Positions 37,101 to 49,100 of a stretch of 64,000 bases of DNA are shown one piece after another. Source of the DNA: Owenia fusiformis (taxonomy: Eukaryota; Annelida; Polychaeta; Sabellida; Oweniidae); the NCBI GenBank assembly GCA_903813345.2, contig CAIIXF020000008.1, forward strand, positions 33,254,867 through 33,318,866. The letters run 5' to 3'. The notes beneath the pieces were generated by a model that was given only the letters and a program-made list of their open reading frames with translations, was not told the DNA's origin and ran no database searches. Positions within the stretch are counted from its first letter, which is position 1, and each line of letters starts with the position of its first letter. The translations under genes were made by a program, and so were the position numbers.

Positions 37101-40100
37101 GGTGGTAAGTAAGAGACGTGATTTTGAGGTCATCTCTGAGCCTTGGGGTTTTCCCTAGAGCCCTTGCTCTTTGTGTAGGTCTAGGGATATATACATTCTT
37201 AATATAAAATAAAACAAATTACACAAACAAATATTTAACTACATCTTGTTTGATTGCATAGGGTTTACATAGCGTACACATGTACATGTCTAGATCATGT
37301 ATAAAGAGTACCATGTGTTACACTGAACGAAACAAGTGCACTTACTACAGTCGTGTATATTGTTGCCAAGGCCGACAGGATCAAGATCGACGCCCATATG
37401 GGAAGTCCGGTTGCTGAAATATATAAAATATGAGATCTACATAGATCCTAACATGATCTTTCAAACACAGAGAGGTGTATAGTAAAAACGATTGGGTTCC
37501 TCGGGGGAGATGACAATTTCTAAAGTCAACTTTTTAGAATTTTAGAAGAAAAATATTTTTCATGCAAGCAGGTATGAAATCACACAAAATGGTTCAAATC
37601 CAATTTACGAAACGAAACGAAGTGATACTGTGTTTGCCAAACGTAAATTGCTGTCTCTACATGCAATTCCACAAGTCGCAATTCTTGATCGGTAAAGGTT
37701 GCCTTGATAAATATCATTTTGACATCTGTCATTTTGACATCGGGTGCGCCTAATGCAGTTGTAATGTTAGTCAAATAAATCCGAGCGTCGTATGCTGTTA
37801 TTTATTGTTATTTTTTCTTATTTGGATATTTATTCTTTCTTTTTTTGCATACTTCGGTCGAACACACTAGGTTGATCTATATTGCGAGAAATGCTTTCCT
37901 GGCCTGTCTACCCAACCAAATTATTCACACAAATGATAAATTAATTTCTTTGCTTCAACTATAAAGTATTAAATCTTACTTAGGCACGTAAAACGCTTGG
38001 TAATTGAAGAAAATATAAGCATGCTGCTTGAATTTTAAAATTTTCTCAGTTTGCATACCAAGGTCACTTCCGGGTTAATGTGATAGTCTAAATGGAAAAG
38101 CTCAGCGTTTACATTTAGACTTCCGGAAACAACATTTAGCAACATGGCCGGCGATACTGAAAATATACTTCAATTGATTATATTTCGTCAATTATCAAGC
38201 GTTTTACATGTCTAAGGTAAGATTTAACACTTTGATGTTGGAGCAAAATAATAAATCGATAATTTGTGTGACTTTGGTTGGTTTGGTATGGATACCCAGA
38301 AAGGCCAGGAAAGCGTTTCCAGCAATTTGTTCCATATTATATCTACGACCGTATATGCCAAGAAAATGATAAAAAATAAATATCCAAATAATAACAAGGA
38401 ACATCGAAAAACAGCATACAACTGTCGGATTTATATGACTATTGTAATGTCATACCTATCTTCAGCACCAATGATGGGCCATAAAGAGTTAAGCCATTCA
38501 CTGTCACCTGAAATGCAGTTTATAGTAAATTATGAACACATGGTATCAAAAAACGACATCCCCTCTGTGTAGAAAACGATAATGACGGTGTTAAGTGTAA
38601 TACAGCGAGTCATTTATTAGCATAATGAAAGTTATTAGTGAAACACTGCCGGATTGTTTCTTAAAAAAGATAACTGCACAAATGCAACTGAAATAGAGAA
38701 GTTGTGCATGCATTTTTCATGATAAAGCACGCACTTTGCGATAAATTGCGATCGCTTGAATTAAAAGTATTATTAGAAACAATACTAGATACTGTATGAG
38801 TGGTAATTTTGCCTAATCATTTAATTTGCCTATTTCCTGATTTTTGCCAGGTTCGGAAAATTAAATGTCGGAAATATTGTCTTTATAATGTTATCCAATG
38901 GGAGGTTTCTTGTCATTAGGAAAATTAAAATTAGGAAAATGATGAAATTTGACCATTCGGAAAATTAACCACTCGGATTAAATACCACTTATACAGTATC
39001 TTGACGTACATCATATATGCTGTACCCGTATATGTGCTTGTATTAATTTTACACATCTATTTTTGAAATGGCTATTGTCAGGAAATTGGCAAATAGAATA
39101 TTTATATAAACCTGTATGTTTGAATTGATAGTTTAATATATGAGATTCTTGATTACCATTGTAATGCTCATAGTGATCATGGCCGTCTGTCGCGCCATTT
39201 TAGACTTAAATCTCAGCTCGAGGTACTGCAAATAAATGAAAAAAAACTTAAAAATGAATAAGTGCAGTTTGAAAAAAAACAAAAAAACATTTTTTAACTA
39301 AAAAGTAATTCAAAGTCTAGATTTAGAACACTGTGGCTAGTCGATCTATGTGGATGCAGTCAGGCACATGTAATGTTTCGTGAGTACCCGCCTCTGTACT
39401 TTTCAATGGAAGAATTTTGCACTTCTGTTTAAATAATCTATATTTACTCATCCGTGTATATCATACTTCATTGATTTACAAAACCAAAGCTACGCTATAA
39501 ACACACATTCTCTGATATTTTTACGGAGAATAGATAACTCAAACGAGTTCACTCGACCAGTTTTATCATCTCGCTCATAGCTGTGAGAAGGTATGTATAA
39601 TTTGCCATAGGTTTACCTTGTAATGGGGAATAAAAAATTCAAGTAATATAATTATTTCACATACACAAATATGTCTGTGTGAAGTAAAATACAAATACAA
39701 TGCGTTCTATAATATTTTTGGAGTTATGGTATGAAATATCAGCTTTAAAAAAGCAATTTAATTATGATGTATCATGTGGATTAGTAGACGTTCTGATTGG
39801 ATTCATTGAACAGACTGGCTAGGTTTCAATTGAATCATTTTGAATGTGTGTATTTTTAATATTTTAATCCACAGTGTCCGAAAACAATAATAATGCTATT
39901 TTAGTAATTGGAAAAATTCCACTTACCACGATTTCAAAAATTGTAAATAGATAATACTATTCTTGAATGATGGTCATTTGTTTCAAGGAATCTGGAGGCT
40001 CGTTCAGCTGAGCTGACAAAATCATCAAGATTTACGGATGGTCCATCTGTTGGCTGCTCATTGTCACCTTCAAGGAATGTTAATGGCTCTGAAACTGGTA

Positions 40101-43100
40101 GCCTTGCCCAAGTCGGTATTTATTTACTTATCTGATCTTGAATTATTACCACCTTGTACAATTCAATGTATCATCGCTGATATTATGCTTATTCAGCGGT
40201 TCCGAGATTCCCATAATACCTAGGCTACCTAAGGGTATCGCAAAACCATATTGATTGACAATATGGACATGGACACAACGTGTGACTTCAGGCTGATTGA
40301 CCAATCAAAACGTTATCAGGTTGACCTGCATAAAAAAGCAAACTACCCGTCTAGGACTTGAAATCCAATGATCTGATCGAGTGTTTCTTGAGAGTTACAA
40401 TATATTATGTTACTAAATGTACATTGGAATGTAAGCAGTCATTAATACTCGTCTAAATGAAATCATGCAATTCAATGTTGATTCAAAATCAAAACTGAAT
40501 TCGCGATGGGAATGCACGAAGACCTAGTCAGGCAATGTAGGGCCGTCGTTGATTTGTCAAATTTTACCGACAAAAACATTGGGTCGGTAAAGCACATGGC
40601 TTTCTCTTGGGTACAAGGCAGTCATAATAGAAATCAAGATAAGTCAAATAGACCGACTTTGGCAAGGCTATGAACCTTGATTTGTGGGTATTCCAGTGGG
40701 TCGATGGGTCTTTTGCTCTGAATTCACTTCATTAGCGTACCTAATTTCAACATTTTCATTGTCATCATTACATGTTATGGACCCGTTTTTCAAATTAACA
40801 GTATCAGCGATAAAACCATAGTTTTTGGGATCGACCAGGCGTCCGTCCGTTGGTCCGTCCGTCCGTCCGTTGGTCCGTCTGTCTGTCAACATTGGTTGCA
40901 CAAATTAAAACTGCTATTCGGATTGAGTCATTTCCACATTCATTTTATGCATATCCATAATGTCTATTTGACCTATCATCGCCATTTCCCAAGTTCGCCC
41001 GGTTTCCGAGAAATTGCTGATTTTTAAATTTCGAGAAAAATCGATCTGATGATAGCCTTATAGACAGTCAAGAGAAGTGAAGAAAAGATTGAAAAATACC
41101 AGTCCAGTCCATTTCCAGGTCCAAGTCAAGGTCCAGTTCAGGTCCAAGTCCAGATCTGGGTGTAATCAGGTTTAAACCAGGTCAAAGGTCAAGAACTAGG
41201 TCAAATCCAGTACTTTGTCATTTTTTCAATTTTCTCAGTCGTCCTTGAATATTTTTGCTCCGTTTTTTTAATCATGTTCCTTGGAAAAAAGCTAATCCCT
41301 ACAGGCAAGTTGTTTTTGATCACTCTTACCGTTTTTGAGATATGGCATCCGAAAAGTAGGTCACAATAAAAAGTTCTTGGAATTCAATGTATAATAATAA
41401 TGCAAACCAGATTTTGATCCGACTTCCGGTTCGGAAGTTGTGGCATTTTGAAATCTCAAAAATCGCTATTTTGGTATCCCATGTTAAGTCAATGGGGCTT
41501 GAGAAAATTATCAATTGTAACAACACAACACTAGATACAGCTTGGATGCAGCCAACTTAATAAGAATCTACAATAGAAGCCATCTCTCAAAATCTACTTT
41601 CCTTCAAAATTTGGACACTAAAAGGCCTAGGTCAAAATCTAGGTCAAATTCATAGTTTTTCTTTTGACTACAACAAATCATATCTGAACCAACAACAAAG
41701 GACTCATCTTTAATTGATCTCATATTTACCAATACTTTTGTTTGTAAATCAGGATATACATTCCTTCCTCTGTAGGTTCTACACTGTGTGAGCACAGGAC
41801 CGTGGGTCCTTTATTTCATCTGTAATGGCATTTTCCAGTTGATGGGTTTATATATAGTATTTTCAATTTTTCATGAGGGTGCCTTTAGACTACTTGTAAT
41901 GGGGTGGCTAATTACTTTACTGAATGAGGAATGTTTATCCAAACAATGGATACAAAGAAAATCTGGCCAGTTGTCCATCAGTAAATAAATCATCATGATA
42001 AAAGTATAATTTATTAAAGCATCCATTTGTTACCGTTCTGAATCCAAATGATACATAGGTGCATCCATTTTATACATATATGTTGACGTTTACGAAATGT
42101 TTTTCAAATATCTTCCCTATAACAGGAATATGGTAGCTGAAACTTTCACACATTATCATACTATGTATATTGAATATATGTGCAAGATTTCAAGTCACAA
42201 TGTTAAGTAGAAAATCTGAGAACACTTACCTCGATTTGCTGTCATATTTTTGCAATGATCCCATTCCCTATAATGTACGCGAGTACCCACGATACATTAC
42301 ATATAAATGACTGCATCCACATAGATCGACTAGCCACAGTGTTAGAAATCAAAACTGCCTGGCATACCTTGATTACATTGAATAAGATTGGAGGCAATAT
42401 AAAACGTTTAGAAGCCCTTTGATTTATATAATAGTCTTATCCAATGTTATCAAAATAATGAATGTGAAACTTTTCAATTTAATTTCAAAGAGTTGATTTG
42501 AAGGAATTCTTGTCCGAAAAATTGTGATTTTTTCAAATCAGATTCTAGTTGTAAAGCACTATATTATTAAGCAATTACGCATTACGATCATCCTAACTCA
42601 TTTTGTGTTAAAAAATAGAAATTGTTTGACAAAAGCAAGGAATGAACTCATAAGCGCAGCAAAGTGGTCAAGAGGAAACAATAGTTCCCATCGACATCAG
42701 TGGTACATACATATTTAAAAGATGATAAAAACTTATTTTCAACCTAAACAATTTTAAATGAAATATGAAATGTTTAGATTCATGAACTGAAGGAAATCAG
42801 AAGCATTGGAAATTGAAAGGAGTTTAAAGACGCCATTAAGTTGCAACTATTTGATTGGTTATAGAATGGTGATGACGTCACCAGAATATGCATAATTTTT
42901 AGTAGTACGACTCTAGCTTCACAGCAAAGAAACACCTACCCAGCGCATAACACTCACTTCAGCAGGTTTAAATGTATGAAAAAAGAAAAGCGAAATAAGT
43001 ATATTTATCCCATACTTGGACGTGTTACATGTACATAAAGCCGGTTTGTAAAAACTTATATTTTCATCAGTGGGCATATATAAGGGTTATGTACTGGGAG

Positions 43101-46100
43101 GTTTTGGATATGGAGTTTATCCAGAGGGAGATATGCATATCTACCTGAGGGACCGTAGGGTCTGAAGGTAGATGTGCATATCTCACGAGGGATGAACCCA
43201 CTATCAAAACCGACCGTACATAACTGCTTTATCCTATACCAAGTAGAGTTTCCAGGGGCATATGGCCATTTTAATAGTACAAGGTGTAAGAATAAACAAA
43301 TCATTTATATGCAAAGTCATTTTATTGCATTTTCACTACTTACCGGAAGCGGGAAGATATGCACCGAAGCGGGAAGATATGCACTGAAGCGGGAGATATG
43401 GCGGGAGATACGGAGGTTCTGGATATGGAAACCTCAAAATCAGATACGGGATATATCTTACCAACTTATCTCCCTAAAACTCTACTTGTCATAGGATAAA
43501 TAGCTTTATCCCATACTTGGACGTGTTGCAGGTACATAAAGCCAGTTTGTAAAAACTTATATTTTCATCAGCGGTCAGATATAGCTTTACGTCCCGCTCC
43601 GAGTGGGCAGAAATAGTGTATATATACTATATCTGCCCGCTACGTCATAATCACCGCTCGCAAATTTGTTCATAATCTGCGGCCCTCGGGCAAATATATT
43701 ATATTGGCCTCGGGATAATCCCAATATCCTGAACCTCATATAGGATAATCTCTATTTACGTCCCGCTCCGAGCAGGAAGATATAGTATATCTGCCTGCTA
43801 CGTCATAATCGCCGCTCGCATATTTGTTGATAATTTGTAAAGTTCGCGTAATGACTGTAAACGACAATGGAGAAAACACAGACAATCGGGATCTGTTTGA
43901 TGGTTTCAAAAAGGAGGGGGGCATAAATAATCAAAAATTCGAGAAAATAAATATGGGAATATTTGACAGAAAAGAAAATCCGCCAACGGCCAAGAAAACA
44001 AAACTGGACATGAATATTCTAAAATATTTCCACGATTGAACAAAGTGACCAGATAACCAAGATTGGTATGGGATAAACGTATTATCCTATAGTCGGTTCA
44101 GGGTATTGGGATTATCCCTTGGCCAATATAATATATTTTCCATCGGGACCTGCGGCCCTCGGGCAGATATACTAGATATATTGCGAACGGAATGAACGTA
44201 GCTGCAACTTTCTAAGGTCTATTTACGAACTTTATGAACGTTCTCAGACGGGAATGTGACTTTAGAATTTTGAATCGATTCAAAATTCGATGCCGACCAT
44301 ACCGTTCTGTAATCAGGTCATGTTGACCTTCTAGAATAAGGGACGCGTTCTACGACGTTGCACACCGACGTGGTGCGACCTGAACGAACTGCGAACGAGA
44401 TGGACGTATTGAAGACTGTTTAAGAACGAAGAAGCTAATTATTTCAGACATATTTCCCGACCACAGCCAGATTGAACCCGTTTTACGACGTTTTCGTAGG
44501 ACTGGCAAGAACGGGTAAGAACTAGTTTGGTGTGATAGGGGGGTTAGAATAAAGATACGTGTCATAAATCATAGAATTGAAATATCCGTTACGATTCTAG
44601 TATATAAATACGCCATTGTGACAAACATAATGGAATAAACTAACCATACACACCCCTCCATAAGTTTGGCAACTATTAAACAAACAAACAAACAAACAAA
44701 CAATAGACATGCCCTGATAACTGATCCAAAAGGGAACTTCCAGTTGCCATATGTGCAGAGGGAAGTGTACATACCCCATTATCGATCAAATACGGGGTCA
44801 ATGATGTGAAACTATTTCTAAGTTCACCGCGCCTTACTGGTACTTTTGAGGTTTACGTGTACCTTTCCTGCAAAACAATTATTATCGGACCGTTAATGTT
44901 TTATAGATTTAACAAACGCATTTTAAAGTTCAAATATAACTTTATTTATTAGTATTTGAGGTTATAGAATCTTATTTTAAAATTCAATTTTGAAATGTTT
45001 TTTTGCGATTTTTACGATTTAAAAATAAAAATCAACAATTATTTTCAAAGTAAAAAAATAAATAAATAAAATGTGTCCCTTTAAAGCTTTGCTTTAAGGT
45101 TCCACCAAACTTCAGAACAGAGAGAAAGCGTGGCAAACAACAATGTGTTTACCGAAGTCATAACTCAAATGTTATACGTTAAATAAAATCAATCAAGACT
45201 GCACTGGTGATCCGCTCGATTACGCTGGTCGGTTCGTTTCGGTAACAAAATGTCGGAACGTCGAAGGTACGATTTTTCTTTTTTCCTTATTTCACACGTT
45301 GTAGGCAGAATCCCCACTAGGTTTTTCTCACAAACGTGTATCAGTACCATATGTTTTAGAAAATATACACGTGTGCAAAAAATAGCTCAGAAGACAACAG
45401 AATCGTCGATTTAATTCTTCACTTAAGTTACATAAACGGTCTGGGTTAAATGTGCAGATCTTAACTGTTTTTCGAAATACCGTTTATGTAACTAGTGAGG
45501 AATAAAATCGACGATTCTGTTGTCTTCTGAATTATTTGTTCGCAAATATGTACATTTTCTTGAACATATGACACAGATACACGTTAGTGATAAAAATGTC
45601 ATGGGAATTCTGCCTACAACGTGTGAAATAAGGAAAAAAGAAAAATCACACCTTCGATGTTCCGACATTTTGTTACCGAGCGAAACGAGCCGTTTCGGTA
45701 ACCAGCGTAATCGAGTGGATCACCAGTGGACTGGGTTTGATGACTTAACAGGTACTTGATTTGTGTGTAAATCACAAATAAGCCAGGTTAATAACCGATC
45801 CCTTTGTCGAAATCGCGAATTAAACGAGAGGTGCCTTAATTCGATTAACTTCGCTTCTTTAATAAAAGAGAACTTCATCTACAGTAAGTTTGGAACTCCG
45901 CGCTCAGGATATACAAAGACCTAACTAACGTAAACCTAGCAAATCATTGGAGTACTTTTATAGATCAGATATAACAATGAATAACGAAAGAGCATGTATG
46001 TCATATCTAAATCTACGAAAACAATTTAAAAAATGGCGTTGGATTATTGCTGGGTTCTACGGAACGATGCTGTTCATTATGTTCATAGTTGAGGACCCGT

Positions 46101-49100
46101 TTGGACCGAAAGCGAATGTCTTACAACAACAGAACGCTAATCCCGTTGTCGTCAAGCAAATGGATTCCGGGGAAAAAATACGTGAAGCGGGTAACCGGAC
46201 ACAGGATGCGTACGACAATATTCTGGAAAAATACAAGAACTACATAAGGACACATAACATTACAGTTACAATGTTCACAACGTTCGCAGATCGAGAAGAG
46301 TCAAGATATGTCATTCAAAACAACACATTGTTAAACTGGCTTCATCTCCAAAACGTTAATTTTAAACTGGTTCTTTTTGGAAACGAGAGAGCGATAGCAG
46401 AGTACCACCTACAACATATAGAGAGCTTCAAAAAGCGACTTCATTTGCGAGAGACTCCAGATTCTAGCCGAGAGAATGCGGATTTGTATAAAGGAAATGT
46501 TCCTGATGTGGAACCGGTATGCATACTTTCAACACAGTTCAACAAAATATACAAGACCTACAAAGATCACACACATAGGGATCAAATTCCACTCTCTCTC
46601 ACAATCACCCCCAAATACAGTTTTGGCCTTTATGGTTAGCCTATGAAATCGCTCGCTCGTCTGGATGTCTAGATTCGTCTGTCCGTCCGTCGGTTCGTCC
46701 GGTAGAAAGTTTCGTAAAGGCTATTGTCTGAACTGAAATATTATCTTATTATACTAATAATTGAAACTATTGGTTCCGATTTTTTTCGTCGAATTTTTTT
46801 ACATTCTATGAATTGTATAATTTATTGTGTTCCCAAATGAGATAATACATGTTGCAATTAATGTTGAAAAGTATCAATGTGACTTTCAGCTTTAACGATT
46901 TTCCCTTGACACTTTATACATTTTGCTAAAAGTGTAAATACAGTGTTACATCATGATGGTTTGAAGATGAGCTAACTCTACTGATTATATTCAATAATCC
47001 TATTGTATATGTATCATTTTAAATACACTTATTCATGATACATTTATAATTTGATCGACTTTTGCACTTTGACTTACTCTTGCAAATTGACCTTTTTAAG
47101 AATGGGTTTAAGGAATCACCATGCGAGGGTGTCATTTTTGAGGGGAAGACTTTGGGTAATCCGCTCGGAGTACTGCTGTTTGGTAATCTTTATACAATAA
47201 CATTTAGTTTATTTACTCTCCGGATTTGTGTCGACCCTATTCCTACCTATATTTGCCTAATCCTTGCAAGTTTGAGTTTAATGTAGAATCTAATACTAAT
47301 ATCTAATACCGTATGTGAAAAGACAAACATAGTAACCACATTTACACGTCAACTCCCAACATCTATCTTGGACTTCCAATGTTCAGTATGTCGTATGACA
47401 TTACATTATAACTCGGAAACAAATCTTGCCCAAATCATGAGATCTTAAGCAAGTGATCAAGGGCTCTAATCAATTAGATTTCCGTCAGTTTAGATTATAC
47501 GTATTCATGCAAAAGTCATAAGAAACTCCGTCAGGGTTAAAATGTAAGTATTTAGTGTAAACATCTGAAAATAATCCTCAAATGATCATTTACTCAATAT
47601 ATCTGTATATTCTTTTGATAAATTCCCAATAAATGTGTTACATATTTCTAAATTACATAAAAACCTGTTACTTCTTTTGCTACCGTGGTCATTTTTGCTG
47701 GATTTCTTTTTGAAATCGCCTGAATAATTTTTGGCTTATTTTTGTTTGCTTAATTTGAGTGTATGGTTTAAAAGCACCAAAAATACCTTAATTAAAGTCG
47801 TTTTTAATCCATGTTGCTTTTGCGAGTTTTGAGAGTTTTGAAAAGAGATATAAATGATATCAATTTGGCAACCTATTAATGCTTCATTTTATTTCAAGAA
47901 TCCCGTCACTGTATTTGAGGTAAAGGATCTAGTGCACCCTCCATTTTTCAAAAGAAATATACTGCTTTTATTATTACATTTATATGTACACTAGTATCTT
48001 GTTGACCTATATTCAGCACTGTATCGATGAATGGGCCACTTATTAGCGCAAATATTTAATCATAAAGTGTACAGGGGTAGAGATGCCAAACCAGGAAGTG
48101 TTTTTGTGTCTTATCCATTTGCATCCTACACATCCCTACATCTTATCCAAATATGTTATTAATTAACTTAACTTAACAGTATGATCTTTGGATTTACAAA
48201 GTTGTATGGGATTTCATAAGTGTAAAAGTTGCTTTTGAAGCATTTTTTATAGCCATTTTGTAGGAAAAAATGATGAAAAAAATGTATAATCTTTTAATTT
48301 GAAGTATGACCTGAATCGATTGCAAACTTTATATTTGCACATCTGATGTGATATACCATTTGTGTCATATTGTGAAATTATTTAATTTGCAATCGATTCA
48401 GGTCATAGTGTATTTTAGGTAGTTTTGTGAAAATCAATAGAAACCAATGGCCTCCATTGGAATCTGAATCAGATGATATCCACATGTTAAGTCAATGGAG
48501 CACATTCAATGTCAAGTCAATACACCCTTGCTGAACTTAATGACCTCGACCTCCACCCATGTTGGTCCAAACGCTTAAATATTTTCCAAAGTATTATGGG
48601 ACATTGTATCCTTTATGTTACACCTAAAAATGATTCATTTTGTTCATGGGGTAATCATAACAGAAATTGCACTAGACCCTTTGTCCCGTGAGCAAATAAC
48701 CTTAAAATTCTGAGGCATAGAAACTATTTATAATCGCGTAAGAGAGTGGTGTTTGATCCCCTTGTCTTTTTATTTACTAGAATAAAGTAAAAGAGTTTGG
48801 AAAGTTTCTTGATCCAAGACTTGATGAAAGGATTCATAACACATCATTTCCTACCTCAAATGAACTATACAAGTCTAAAAGTTACTCAAAGAACGATCTG
48901 TATTATCAAACATGGGATTTCATCAAGTTGGGGGATAATCTGACAGCCCAGGGTAGACCAATATTAAAACAGATGTACTTGGAGGTACAGAGGCGATATC
49001 ATTCGGACCTCTACATGTACGTCAATGGAGATATCCTGTTCCACGCTGAATCTTTGCTTCAAACTCTTTATGGAATAAAACAGTTCGTGGACGATCCAAA

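Noticed and set aside
45520-45759. 79-residue frame upstream of the nested glycosyltransferase
   Set aside because: It lies mostly in the right arm of the 527-bp palindrome; the inverse arm shows the same sequence is repeat-derived.
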